Made by a program: the position numbers and the translations under genes
Notes under the pieces: generated by a model
What the model saw: only the letters and a program-made list of their open reading frames with translations
What the model was told of the DNA's origin: nothing
Database searches by the model: none
From: Kitasatospora fiedleri
GTDB lineage: Bacteria; Actinomycetota; Actinomycetes; Streptomycetales; Streptomycetaceae
Direction of reading: 5' to 3'
DNA length: 64,000 bases
NCBI RefSeq assembly: GCF_948472415.1
Contig: NZ_OX419519.1
Location: forward strand, 4,774,001-4,838,000
Shown here: positions 40,283 to 48,798 of the stretch, one piece after another
Numbering within the stretch: the stretch's first letter is position 1
How the letters are laid out: the number at the start of each line of letters is the position of its first letter

Positions 40283-41579
40283 CGTGCACCTCGCTCGTCT
40301 CCGTGTCGGTGCCGTGCGCCGCGTCGATGCCGTGCGCCGTGCCCTCGCGCCAGTCCTCCGGCAGCAGGTGGTCCAGCACGTCGTCCACGGTGACGGCGCC
40401 CAGCAGCCGGTCCTCCTCGTCGACCACCGGCGCCGCCACCAGGTTGTACGTGGCCAGGTAGGAGGTGATCAGCGGCAGCGGGGTGTTCGGCGGCAGCGGG
40501 TCCAGGTCGTCGTCCACCATCGAGCCGACCAGCGTGTACGGGGGTTCGCGCAGCAGCCGCTGGAAGTGCACGGTGCCCAGGTACGTCCCGGTCGGTGTCT
40601 CGTTCGGCGGGCGGCACACGTACACCTGGGCGGCCAGCGCCGGCTTGGTGTCCGAGATCCGCACCCGGGCCAGTGCCTCGGCCACCGAGGCGTCCGGTTC
40701 CAGCACGATCGGCTCGGTGGTCATCAGCCCGCCCGCGGTGTCCTCCTCGTACGAGAGCAGCCGGCGCATCTCCTCCGCCTCGGCGGGCTCCATCAGCCGC
40801 AGCAGGCGCTCGGCGTCCGCCTCGGGCAGTTCGGAGAGCAGGTCGGCGGCGTCGTCCGGGTCCATGGTCTCCAGGATGTCGGCGGCGCGCTCCTCCTTGA
40901 GCTTGCCGATGATCTCCACCTGGTCGTCCTCCGGCAGCTCCTCCAGGACGTCGGCCAGCCGGTCGTCGTCGAGGGCGGCGGCCACCTCGGCCCGGCGCTT
41001 CGCCGACAGGTGGTGCATGACGTTCGCCAGGTCCGCCGGGCGGAGCTGCTCGAAGGTGGCCAGCAGGTTGGCCGCGCCCTGGCCCTCCTCGGTCAGCGAG
41101 AAGCCTGTCACAGCCGACCAGTCGAGCAGCAGCTGCTCGCCCTTCGCCTTCCGCAGCCGTCCGGCCGGCCGGCCCGCCTGGACGAACACCTTGTCGATCT
41201 CCCACTCGCGCAGCCGGGTCTGCACCATCGCCACGTCCAGGACGGTCACCTCGTCGGTGGTCTTGGTCCGGGTCACGGTGCGGTCGAGCAGCTCGGCCAG
41301 CACCAGCGTCTCGGACGGCCGCTGCTCGAACCGGCGCATGTTCAGCAGTCCGGTGGAGAGCACCTGTCCCGACTCCAGGCTGGTCACCCTGGTCATCGGC
41401 AGGAAGATCCGCCGCCGCCCGATCACCTCCACCACCAGCCCCAGCACGCGGGGCGGCCGCCCGCCCAGCCGCAACGAGACCACCACGTCCCGGACCCGCC
41501 CCACCTGGTCCCCGTTCGGGTCGAACACCGCGACACCGGAGAGGTGGGAGATGAACACCCGGCTGCCAGGCCCCGCCAT
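40272..41579 (-). CDS. MgtE N-terminal/CBS-domain protein without transporter domain
   Basis: A 435-aa cytoplasmic protein. A PRC-barrel-like region lies at the N-terminus (SGVAVFDPNGDQVGRVRDVVV). The MgtE intracellular N domain has repeated helical units (LRPADLANVMHHLSAKRR, LEELPEDDQVEIIGKL, LETMDPDDAADLLSELP). Paired CBS domains follow, and EDTAGGLMTTEP is the MgtE signature before CBS1. The magnesium channel domain of true MgtE is absent, so it is probably a Mg/nucleotide sensor, perhaps acting with the DUF1003 partner or CorA. ATG 41579 has GGAGGGAG; the longer frame from 41609 is rejected. Confidence 0.88.
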   Translation of the reverse strand: MAGPGSRVFISHLSGVAVFDPNGDQVGRVRDVVVSLRLGGRPPRVLGLVVEVIGRRRIFLPMTRVTSLESGQVLSTGLLNMRRFEQRPSETLVLAELLDRTVTRTKTTDEVTVLDVAMVQTRLREWEIDKVFVQAGRPAGRLRKAKGEQLLLDWSAVTGFSLTEEGQGAANLLATFEQLRPADLANVMHHLSAKRRAEVAAALDDDRLADVLEELPEDDQVEIIGKLKEERAADILETMDPDDAADLLSELPEADAERLLRLMEPAEAEEMRRLLSYEEDTAGGLMTTEPIVLEPDASVAEALARVRISDTKPALAAQVYVCRPPNETPTGTYLGTVHFQRLLREPPYTLVGSMVDDDLDPLPPNTPLPLITSYLATYNLVAAPVVDEEDRLLGAVTVDDVLDHLLPEDWREGTAHGIDAAHGTDTETSEVHGGR

Positions 41580-41703
41580 ACGAGACTCCCTCCGGGGAAG
41601 CGGACACAATCCCCCAAATCTAGCCGGGCGGGGGAGGGGAGGCCGTCAGACGCGAGCGGGAGGGGGCGAAACCGGACGGGGCGCGGGGAGCGAGCGGCGG
41701 GTG

Positions 41704-42237
41704 TCAGCGCCCGCGCCGCTTGAGGAGCAGCTTGGGCAGCCCCGCCGGGACCGGCCGCCGGGTGGTCGCGGCGGTGGGCAGCGGCGCGGCGGCGAGGTCG
41801 TCGTCGGGGAGCGGGGCGAGCGGCGCGTCGACGGGGGTGAGGCGCAGGACGTGGCACTCGCGGGCCCAGCGCTCGCCGATGGTGTCGGTGTCGGGGGCGT
41901 TCAGGCGCTTGCCCTTGAGCTCCTCGACGGCGCCGTCCCAGGCGGGGGTGCCGGGGTCGAGGCGGGTGACGGTGGCGGTGAGGGCGACCAGGCGGCCCCA
42001 CTTGTCCTTGCTGCGCAGCGTGATCGCGGCGGAGGTGCCGGCGGCGAGCCCGTGCAGGGGCTGTTCGGAGCCGTCGCCGACCACGACGACCGCGCCGTCG
42101 TGCCAGGCGTGCCAGAGCGGGCGGGCGTGCGACTGTCCGGCGGGCCGGACCCAGAGCAGTCCGGACTTCTTGGCGGCTTCCTCCACCAGGGCCCGGTCGA
42201 GGAAGTCCGTCGGGCTCGCGGTCGTCGTACGCTCCAT
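41704..42237 (-). CDS. Pyridoxamine 5'-phosphate oxidase-like (FMN split-barrel) protein
   Basis: A 177-aa protein resembling the PNPOx-like flavin-binding fold: LLWVRPAGQSHARPLWHAWHDGAVVVVGDGSEQPLHGL, then a beta-barrel strand set (ITLRSKDKWGRLVALTATVTRLDP). A basic/Pro-rich tail follows. Cofactor and reaction cannot be deduced; F420 or FMN binding are possibilities in actinobacteria. ATG 42237 follows a TACGCT box by 7 nt (leaderless pattern). Confidence 0.65.
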   Translation of the reverse strand: MERTTTASPTDFLDRALVEEAAKKSGLLWVRPAGQSHARPLWHAWHDGAVVVVGDGSEQPLHGLAAGTSAAITLRSKDKWGRLVALTATVTRLDPGTPAWDGAVEELKGKRLNAPDTDTIGERWARECHVLRLTPVDAPLAPLPDDDLAAAPLPTAATTRRPVPAGLPKLLLKRRGR

Positions 42238-42244
42238 GCCGCAC

Positions 42245-42250
42245 AGCGTA
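42245..42250 (-). promoter_or_regulatory. -10 box for leaderless PPOX-like gene
   Basis: TACGCT on the minus strand ends 7 nt before the ATG at 42237. Confidence 0.4.
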
Positions 42251-42356
42251 CGGCCTGGGCCCGCGGCGGCCGGTCCCATCCCCCGGACGACAGTGCCGTC
42301 AGCGCCGGACAGCCCTTACCGTAGAGGCCGTCCACCCCGTCGCCCGAAGGAGCGCC

Positions 42357-43280
42357 GTGACCGCCGCCGTCAGCACCACCGCCCCCGCCGCACCCCCGGC
42401 GCCGGGAGAGCGGCGGCACCTGCCGCGCACCGACCTGCTGCTGCTGGCGGTGTCGATCGCGGGCATCTCGCTCTCCGCGCCGCTGATCAGCGCGACGGCC
42501 GCGCCCGCGCTGGCCATCGCGTTCTGGCGCAACGGCATGTCGGTGGCGGTGCTGGGCCCGTACGCGCTGTGGCGGCACCGGGCCGAGCTGCGCGGTATCC
42601 CGCGGCGGGCGCTGCTGCTGGCGGTGGCGGCGGGCGTGCTGCTGGCGCTGCACTTCGCGCTGTGGATGCCCAGCCTGCGGATGACCTCGGTCGCGTCGTC
42701 CACGGCGCTGGTGACCACCACCCCGCTGTGGACGATCCTGCTGATGCGGCTGTCCGGGGTGCGGGCGCCGCGGCTGGTCTGGCTGGGCGCGGGCGTGGCG
42801 TTCGCGGGCGTGCTGGTGCTGACCGGCGTCGACCTGACGGTCTCGGCCCGGGCCCTGCTGGGCGACTCCCTGGCGCTGGCGGCGGGCGCGGCGGCGGCCG
42901 GGTACATGCTGCTGGGCGCGGAGGTGCGGCGGACCGTCTCGACCACCGCGTACACCCTGGTCTGCTACGCGACCTGCGCGCTCGCGCTGCTGGCGGCCTG
43001 CCTGCTGACCGGCACCCGGCTGGGCGGCTGGCCGGCCGGCGCGTGGTGGCAGATCTTCCTGCTGATGGTGACGGCGCAGCTGCTCGGCCACTCGCTGAGC
43101 AACCGGGTGGTGCGCACCCTGGGCCCGTCGGTCACCTCGACGGCGATCCTGCTGGAGACCCCGGGCGCGGCGCTGATCGCCGCGGTCTGGCTGGGCCAGT
43201 GGCCGCCGGTCGCCGCCTACCCGGCGGTGGGGCTGATCCTGCTGGGCCTGGTGCTGGTGGCCCGGGCGGAGCGCCGCTGA
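42357..43280 (+). CDS. EamA/DMT-superfamily permease
   Basis: A 307-aa protein with about ten membrane helices in two EamA repeats. The first half includes ISATAAPALAIAFWRNGMSV and the exposed MRMTSVASSTALVTTTPLW-type motif; the second half includes NRVVRTLGPSVTSTAILLETPGAALIAAVWLGQ. Such carriers export metabolites or amino acids; the substrate is unknown. GTG 42357 has GAAGGAG at good spacing. It is convergent with corA, with 25 bp between stops. Confidence 0.9.
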   Translation: MTAAVSTTAPAAPPAPGERRHLPRTDLLLLAVSIAGISLSAPLISATAAPALAIAFWRNGMSVAVLGPYALWRHRAELRGIPRRALLLAVAAGVLLALHFALWMPSLRMTSVASSTALVTTTPLWTILLMRLSGVRAPRLVWLGAGVAFAGVLVLTGVDLTVSARALLGDSLALAAGAAAAGYMLLGAEVRRTVSTTAYTLVCYATCALALLAACLLTGTRLGGWPAGAWWQIFLLMVTAQLLGHSLSNRVVRTLGPSVTSTAILLETPGAALIAAVWLGQWPPVAAYPAVGLILLGLVLVARAERR

Positions 43281-43305
43281 CGCCCCGCCCGGCCGCCCGC
43301 CGCCG

Positions 43306-44421
43306 TCACAGCCAGCCGTTGCGGCGGAAGCCCCGGTACATGCCGACGCAGATCACCACGATCGCGCCGAGCACGGTCGGGTAGCCGTAGGTCGACTTGA
43401 GCTCCGGCATGTGCTCGAAGTTCATCCCGTACACGCCGGTGATCATGGTGGGGACGGCGAAGATCGCGGCCCAGGCGGTGATCTTGCGCATGTCCTCGTT
43501 CTGGGCGACCGAGACCTGCGCCAGGTTGGCCTGGAGCAGCGAGTTGAGCAGCTCGTCGAAGCCGTGCACCTGCTCGCTGACCCGGGCCAGGTGGTCGGCG
43601 ACGTCCCGGAAGTACTTCTGCATCTCCGGGTCGACCAGCCGCCCGGTGGGCTCGGCGAGCTGGAGCATCGGCCGCAGCAGCGGGGTGACGGCGCGCTTGA
43701 ACTCCAGCACCTCGCGCTTGAGCTGGTACACCCGGCCGACGTCGGCGCCGCGCCCGCCCTTGTTGGCGAACACGTCGAACTCGATCTCGTCGACGTCGTT
43801 CTGCAGCCGGTCGGCGACCAGCAGGTAGTTGTCCACCACGTGGTCGGCGATGGCGTGCAGCACCGCGGCCGGGCCCTTGGCGAGCAGGCCGGTGCCCTCG
43901 TCGTCGGCCTCCAGGCGGTGCCGCAGGGTGCGCAGCGAGGAGTGCGCGCCGTGCCGGACGGTGATCACGAAGTCCTGGCCGGCGAAGACCATCAGCTCGC
44001 CGGTCTCGACCACCTCGCTGGTCGGGGTGAGCTGCTCGTGCTCGACGTAGCGGACGGTCTTGAACACCGCGAACAGCATGCCGTCGTACCGCTCGACCTT
44101 GGGGCGCTGGTGCGCGTGCACCGCGTCCTCCACGGCCAGCGGGTGCAGGCCGAAGCGCTGCGCGATGCCCTCGAACTCGGCCTCGGTCGGCTCGTGCAGG
44201 CCGATCCAGCTGAACGAGCCGGGGCCCATCTGCTGCGCGGCCTTCACCTGCCGGGCGGCCTCGCGCGGGCTGCACGTCTCGGTGGCCCGCTTGCCCTGGT
44301 GGTAGACGGCGCAGTCCACCACGGCGGACGGGGTGTCGCCGGGCTTCGACTCGAACGAGTCGCCGACCCGGCGGCGGGCTGGACGGACGACGGCGGCGCG
44401 CAGGTTGTGCATCATCGACAT
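43306..44421 (-). CDS. corA: CorA-type magnesium/cobalt transporter
   Basis: A 371-aa divalent-cation channel. The long cytoplasmic N-terminal domain is rich in acidic residues and helices (EDAVHAHQRPKVERYDGMLFAVFKTVRY is the conserved CorA segment). Two C-terminal membrane helices follow, with the selectivity motif YGMNFEHMPE between them and a basic C-terminus (RGFRRNGWL). GGGAG precedes ATG 44421. It fits the Rv1239c position and functionally accompanies the MgtE/CBS protein. Confidence 0.94.
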   Translation of the reverse strand: MSMMHNLRAAVVRPARRRVGDSFESKPGDTPSAVVDCAVYHQGKRATETCSPREAARQVKAAQQMGPGSFSWIGLHEPTEAEFEGIAQRFGLHPLAVEDAVHAHQRPKVERYDGMLFAVFKTVRYVEHEQLTPTSEVVETGELMVFAGQDFVITVRHGAHSSLRTLRHRLEADDEGTGLLAKGPAAVLHAIADHVVDNYLLVADRLQNDVDEIEFDVFANKGGRGADVGRVYQLKREVLEFKRAVTPLLRPMLQLAEPTGRLVDPEMQKYFRDVADHLARVSEQVHGFDELLNSLLQANLAQVSVAQNEDMRKITAWAAIFAVPTMITGVYGMNFEHMPELKSTYGYPTVLGAIVVICVGMYRGFRRNGWL

Positions 44422-44843
44422 GGCACGGGCTCCCTAGGGCCGGACCGGCGCGCCCCGGGACGTACCGGGGGAACGCGACGGCGGAAAACACCGGTGGACA
44501 CGCCGGGGCTGAAGAAGTGTCAGAAAGCCGTTCGCTGGGCGGGTTTCGTCGGATCAGGCCCGGGGAAGGTGCTCTCTCGGCCGCGCGCGACGCTGCGGGG
44601 ACCTGGTCAGCCGCGGGGGCGGCGGGCCGGGGCGGGCCGGAGAGAGCTGCCGGTACTGCATGGTCGACTGCTGTCCACCGTGACCACCTCCTCCACGCCG
44701 GGGCCCGCGCGGGGGCCTTCGCGGCCCCGGTTCGCGTTCACGAGGCCGACCGCTCACATTAACAGCTCTTCCCGGAGCCGCGCCCGGCATTCGCCGTCCC
44801 CCGGGTAAAGGTCGCGCCAAGGTTCCGGACGGCGCGCCCGCGC
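44422..44843. other. Intergenic region upstream of corA
   Basis: About 420 bp between divergent corA and the SUFU-domain gene. No gene with a ribosome binding site was found, and no clear hairpin or riboswitch-like structure was recognised by eye; an Mg-responsive leader cannot be ruled out. Confidence 0.35.
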
Positions 44844-44849
44844 TAAGGT
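44844..44849 (+). promoter_or_regulatory. -10 box for leaderless SUFU-domain gene
   Basis: TAAGGT ends 6 nt before the ATG at 44856; no ribosome binding site between. Confidence 0.45.
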
Positions 44850-44855
44850 CGCCGC

Positions 44856-45500
44856 ATGGCGCACGACTTCCCGCACTTCGGCGACTTCTCGCAACCGGAC
44901 GGCCACGCCGGCCCGACCCGGCAGACCGTCCTCACCCTGGTCGAGGCCCGGTTGACCGGCACCTTCGGCGAACCCACCGGCCGGGCCGCCGTCACCTTCG
45001 TCGGCGCGGACCGGATCGAGGTGCTGCGGTTCGGCCCCGACCCGGACGGCCTGGTCCGGTACGCCACGCTCGGCATGGCCGCCGCCCCGATGGCCGACCC
45101 GACCGCCCCCGTCGCCGACCCGGTGCGCGGCCCGCGCGCCGAACTGGTGCTGACCGTGCGCGGCGGCCGCGACGAGGCGCACCGGGCGCTCGCCGTCTTC
45201 GCCGCCAGCCCACAGGTCGAGGGCCTGGTGGTGGCCCCCGGCGGCTCGCTCGACCTGGGCTCCCCGCTGTGGACCGGCGCCCCGTTCACCTCGGTGCTGG
45301 CCGCCGAACCCGGCGGCCTGGTCGAGGACCTCGAACTCCCCGCCCCGGCCGACCCGGTGCGCTTCCTCCCGCTGCTGCCGATGACCCCCAACGAGGCCGC
45401 CTTCAAACGCGTCCAGGGCGCCGAAGCACTCCAGGACCGCTGGCTCAAGCACGGCACCGACCTGCGCGACCCGAACCGCCGCGGCGTCCCGCTGGACTGA
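44856..45500 (+). CDS. Suppressor-of-fused (SUFU)-domain-like protein
   Basis: A 214-aa soluble protein. The C-terminal half has the segment LPLLPMTPNEAAFKRVQGAEALQDRWLKHGTDLRDPNR, which is characteristic of bacterial SUFU-like proteins. The N-terminal half is an alpha/beta fold (ADRIEVLRFGPDPDGLVRYATLGMA). Role is unknown; such proteins are sometimes found near toxin or immunity genes. Here a toxin-antitoxin pair follows 140 bp downstream. Leaderless start inferred. Confidence 0.7.
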   Translation: MAHDFPHFGDFSQPDGHAGPTRQTVLTLVEARLTGTFGEPTGRAAVTFVGADRIEVLRFGPDPDGLVRYATLGMAAAPMADPTAPVADPVRGPRAELVLTVRGGRDEAHRALAVFAASPQVEGLVVAPGGSLDLGSPLWTGAPFTSVLAAEPGGLVEDLELPAPADPVRFLPLLPMTPNEAAFKRVQGAEALQDRWLKHGTDLRDPNRRGVPLD

Positions 45501-45604
45501 CGACCGCCGGCGGACGGCAGGCAGTGGGCGTCAGCCGGGCGGTCTTGCGGCCGAGGCGATCGCCGCCCTGCGGCTGCTGCGGGTGAAGCCGCAGATGATG
45601 CAGC

Positions 45605-45633
45605 TTGACCTGCTGCACAAGTTGCCTCACATT
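45605..45633 (+). promoter_or_regulatory. Putative promoter of the toxin-antitoxin pair
   Basis: TTGACC (45605-45610), 17-nt spacer and CACATT (45628-45633) end 6 nt before the ATG at 45640. The -35 is good, the -10 weak. Confidence 0.4.
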
Positions 45634-45639
45634 GGAACC

Positions 45640-45954
45640 ATGAGCAGCCTCAGCGGAAAGGCCGTGGCCCGCAAGTCCGTGCCGGTGACAGCCGAAGACA
45701 CCCGCACCGTCGAACTCCTGAGAGAACCGGCAGGCGCCTACCGGGCGGCGATGGCCGAGATCCTCGGCGTCGAGCTCTCGGCCAACCCCTCCGAGGCGGA
45801 GGTCCTCCAGGCCTTGATCGAGGCCGGTCGCATCGCCGTGGAGGAAAAGGTCATGGCCAGCGGCTATGCCGCGCTCGCCGCAGCCCGGGACGACGACGAC
45901 CGCGAACACGACCGCGCCATGCGCAACCGGCGCCGAGGATCGAGCGAGGACTAG
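45640..45954 (+). CDS. Antitoxin-like protein of a PemK/MazF-type module
   Basis: A 104-aa protein: SLSGKAVARKSVPVTAEDTRTVELLREP, then a helix (AYRAAMAEILGVELSANPSEAEVLQALIEAGRIAVEEK) and a charged C-terminus (DDDDREHDRAMRNRRRG) likely to be disordered and to wrap the toxin. It is placed 6 bp before the toxin gene, the usual antitoxin-first order. The family is unrecognised; the antitoxin role is inferred from context. ATG 45640 is preferred over 45583 because of promoter spacing. Confidence 0.65.
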   Translation: MSSLSGKAVARKSVPVTAEDTRTVELLREPAGAYRAAMAEILGVELSANPSEAEVLQALIEAGRIAVEEKVMASGYAALAAARDDDDREHDRAMRNRRRGSSED

Positions 45955-45960
45955 AAGCAC

Positions 45961-46281
45961 ATGACCGAGATCGTGCCGGTCCGCGGCGTCGTCTACCGGG
46001 CCGACGCGGGCTACGGCCTCAAGCCGTTCCTCGTCGTCTCGAACAACGCCCGTAACCAGAAGCTCGACAGCTGCCTTGCCGTCAGGCTCACCACCACGCC
46101 GAAGCCCGAGCTGCCCAGCATCGTCAAGCTCGGCTCGGCCGACGGCGCTCTGGTCGGTTCCGTCCTGTGCGATGACATCGTCGCCCTGTACCGCGACGAA
46201 CTCCGCGAGGCCCTCGGCGCGCTCAGCAACACCACCATGATGAAAGTCGCCGCGGGCCTTCGCGCAGCCCTCGCTCTCTGA
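45961..46281 (+). CDS. PemK/MazF-type endoribonuclease toxin
   Basis: A 106-aa protein of the MazF/PemK fold: VPVRGVVYRADAGYGLKPFLVVSNNARNQKLDSCLAVRLTTTPK, then SIVKLGSADGALVGSVLCDDIVALYRDELREALGALS. The family usually cleaves mRNA at short motifs. The canonical RGDVY is RGVVY here, so the usual Asp is replaced by Val; activity therefore needs checking. It lies 6 bp after the antitoxin-like gene. Confidence 0.78.
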   Translation: MTEIVPVRGVVYRADAGYGLKPFLVVSNNARNQKLDSCLAVRLTTTPKPELPSIVKLGSADGALVGSVLCDDIVALYRDELREALGALSNTTMMKVAAGLRAALAL

Positions 46282-46292
46282 GTCGGCGGGGG

Positions 46293-47140
46293 TCAGCCGG
46301 TGATCGGGGCCGCCCCCGTGGCCTGGGCGAGCAGTTCCCCGTACGCGGCCGGGTCGGTGGTGTGCTCGCCCAGGCGGACGGTCTTGCGGGTGCCGTGGTA
46401 GTCGCTGGAGCCGGTGGTGAAGAGGCCCAACTCGGCCGCCAGGGCGCGCAGTCGGGCCCGGGTCGGCTCGTCGTGGTCGACGTGGTCGACCTCCAGGCCG
46501 CCCAGGCCGGCCGCCGCCAGCTCGGCGATCACCGCGTCCGACACCGTCCGCCCGCGCTTGACCGCCCCCGGGTGCGCGAACACCGGCACCCCGCCCGCCG
46601 CCCGCACCAGCCGGACCGCCGCCACCGGGTCGGTCTCGTGCTTGCGGACGTCCGCCCGCCCGCCGTTGGCCAGCCACTCGGGTGTGAACGCGTCCGAGAC
46701 GCTCGCCACCACGCCCGCCTCCACCAGCGCCGAGGCGATGTGCGGACGGCCCACCGAGCCCTCGCCCGCGATCCGCTCCACCTGCTCCCAGCCGATCGGC
46801 GCGCCCAGCTCCCGGCAGCGCTCCACGATCGCCCGCCCGCGCCGGAACCGGTCGGTGCGCACCAGCTCCCGCTCGGCCGCGAAGGCCGGCTCCGCCGGGT
46901 CGAACAGGTACGCCAGCAGGTGCATGCTGATCCCGTCCACCTGGCAGGACAGCTCCGCGCCCGGCACCAGCACCAGCCCCGTCCCGGCCACCGCGGCCGC
47001 CGCCGCCCCGTACCCGGCCACCGTGTCGTGGTCGGTCAGCGCCACCACGTCCAGCCCGGCGGCCACCGCGTTGGCCACCAGCTCGGCGGGGAGTCGGTGC
47101 CGTCCGAGGCATTGCTGTGGGCGTGCAGATCGATACGCAT
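46293..47140 (-). pseudogene. PHP-domain metal-dependent phosphoesterase gene with a frameshift near the start
   Basis: ATG 47140 opens MRIDLHAHSNASDGTDSP, the typical PHP N-terminus with the metal-binding HAH. The frame then switches, and AELVANAVAAGLDVVALTDHDTVAGY continues to the stop at 46293. Further metal and catalytic motifs are present: PGAELSC, GRPHIASALVEAG, PVFAHPGAVK, EVDHVDHDE and TGSSDYHG. The break is at GGGG (plus strand 47088-47091), where one base appears to be missing; restoring it gives about 282 aa. Related proteins (YciV/RNase AM) are 5'-3' nucleases or nucleoside-bisphosphate phosphatases. Real mutation and sequence error are both possible. Confidence 0.8.
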
Positions 47141-47163
47141 GCCGCCCAGGATAGGGAGCGGCC

Positions 47164-47330
47164 CCAGGGCCCGTCTTCAAACCCCCGTCGCAGCCCCGCG
47201 GCGTCCGGTGCGTGCTCCCGGCGTGCCGGGTGGAAGGTCGCGTACGGGATGTACTTGGCCTTTCGCCCGGTGCGGCGAGAGGGCGTGCCAGGCGTCGTGG
47301 GGCAGACGGGGGTTTGAAGACGGACCCTAG
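47164..47330. mobile_element. MITE-like element with about 26-bp terminal inverted repeats
   Basis: The ends 47164-47189 and 47305-47330 are inverted repeats with two mismatches, including a perfect 19-bp core (47171-47189 with 47305-47323) around CTTCAAACCCCCG. The about 115-bp interior encodes nothing obvious. A target-site duplication was not evident by eye. The right end supplies the stop codon (47329-47327) of the next minus-strand gene. Confidence 0.6.
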
Positions 47331-47965
47331 CCCAGCAGGCGCGGGGTGAGCGCCCCGCAGGGCAGCAGGCCCAGTTCGGCGCCCGCGTCGCGCAGGTCGG
47401 TCAGCACCAGCTCGTCGTGCATCAGCAGCGCCGACTGCTCGGGCCAGGCGATCGCCCACAGCCACAGGCCGCGCGCCTCGCCGACGTACACCGCGCGGTC
47501 GTCCGGCGCGCCCGGGACGTGGAACATCGGGGTGGGGCGGCCCGCCGCCATCAGCTTGGCGTCGGCCGGCTTGTACAGCGCCACCGAATCGCCCGGGTCC
47601 GGCCCGTCCAGCCCGGCGTACCGGGCGCCCAGGCCGATGCCCGGCTCCTCGGCCACCAGCACCAGCTCGCCGAACCCGCCGAGCGGCGCCGGGCCGGAGC
47701 AGGCGACGGCGGTGGCCCGGGCTCCCGACAGGTCGTCCCCCGCGTGCGCGATCCCGGTGAACAGCCAGCCCACCGGCAGCGGCCAGGGCAGCCAGACGGG
47801 CACCTGCGAGCGGTTCACCGCGACGTTCAGCGCCTCGATGCTCGGGGGCAGCACCGGCTGCATCGGGTGCACGGCACCGTGCAGATCGCACTGCCAGGTG
47901 TCGGAGAAGAGACCTGGGGCGCGGACCCGACCGGCGCACCTCGGGCAGCTTGGCTCGCCCCTCAT
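47327..47965 (-). CDS. Conserved actinobacterial hypothetical protein (DUF6758-like)
   Basis: A 212-aa protein with an N-terminal zinc-ribbon-like Cys pattern (CPRCAGRVRAPGLFSDTWQC). Then comes VPVWLPWPLPVGWLFTGIAHAGDD, an alpha/beta core with LVLVAEEPGIGLGARYAG, and a C-terminus ending ALTPRLLG. Function unknown; the family name is from memory. ATG 47965 is preferred over TTG 47974 because GGAGGGAGG lies 12 nt upstream. The stop codon falls inside the right arm of the MITE-like element, so the native C-terminus may have been altered. Confidence 0.78.
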   Translation of the reverse strand: MRGEPSCPRCAGRVRAPGLFSDTWQCDLHGAVHPMQPVLPPSIEALNVAVNRSQVPVWLPWPLPVGWLFTGIAHAGDDLSGARATAVACSGPAPLGGFGELVLVAEEPGIGLGARYAGLDGPDPGDSVALYKPADAKLMAAGRPTPMFHVPGAPDDRAVYVGEARGLWLWAIAWPEQSALLMHDELVLTDLRDAGAELGLLPCGALTPRLLG

Positions 47966-48120
47966 AACCGACAACGGTCCTCCCTCCGGACAGCTGCGTC
48001 AAGGACGATCACCCGTAAGGAGTGCGTCACGAGCCGCCCCCGGCAACGGCCCGGGTCCGGCTCAGGTGATGTCCCGGGCGGGGCGCCGTCAAACCCCCGC
48101 AGGTCGCGGACCCCGAACAG

Positions 48121-48169
48121 ACTGACGCCCCGTCATCCCAGGGGTCTCCTGCGGTGACGGGGCGTCAGT
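48121..48169. terminator. Inverted repeat, probable terminator
   Basis: A perfect 15-bp stem (48121-48135 with 48155-48169) with a 19-nt loop, about 45 bp after the stop of the small minus-strand gene at 48215. Confidence 0.6.
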
Positions 48170-48214
48170 CGGGTATCGGAACGTCGGACGACTCGGAGGT
48201 CGGTCCGCGTCCGC

Positions 48215-48358
48215 TCACACGGCCTTGCACGGCCGGATGTACAGGCGTTCGCCGGTCTGTGCGGCGGCCTTCAGGTACTCGGAGACGGTCTCCGCGTCGG
48301 CGATCAGCCGATCGCTCTCCGTTCCCGCGTGATCCAGGCGGAGGATCTCGAAACGCAT
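48215..48358 (-). CDS. Small conserved hypothetical protein
   Basis: A 47-aa protein: MRFEILRLDHAGTESDRLIADAETVSEYLKAAAQTGERLYIRPCKAV. It has a predicted beta-strand/helix/strand pattern. I recall similar MRFEILRLD...YIRP mini-proteins in streptomycetes, of unknown role. GGGAAGGGAGAG lies upstream of ATG 48358; the longer frame from 48469 has no ribosome binding site. It ends at the hairpin 48121-48169. Confidence 0.6.
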   Translation of the reverse strand: MRFEILRLDHAGTESDRLIADAETVSEYLKAAAQTGERLYIRPCKAV

Positions 48359-48798
48359 GGGCCTCTCCCTTCCCGTCCTCGGGCTCCGAGGCGGACTCGG
48401 CCGACGGTCGGCCATCAGACGGTGGCTCGTCGGCGTTGGCTGGGTCGGACGTCCGGCAGGTGCGGTCACCCGTCGCTCCCCCCACTCTCAAGCAGGACTC
48501 GATCAGCGGCACTTTCCCTTGCGGCACTGGAGGGAGGCTGTGATGCCTCGATGACTCATCGTGCCGCGACGCTGCTTCCCGGCGGTTGCCCGCCGGTAAA
48601 TCCGTGGTTTCGGCAGCCGGAGGAGGGTGCGGCGGCCGGAGGGTGTTGATCCCGGACGAAATCAAATATTACCCGAGCTAACGATTCTTGTCGCGCGAAA
48701 ACCGGGGCCGACTTCTGAATGGCTGTCAGGAGACCCGCCCGTGACCCGGACCCGGCCGGAGGAACCGGCCGGTCACCGCCCCGCCGCCGCGGCCCCGC
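48359..48798. other. Intergenic region
   Basis: About 440 bp between two minus-strand genes. An AT-richer patch at about 48655-48720 is the probable promoter zone; I could not settle on hexamers. No repeats or credible ORFs. Confidence 0.35.
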
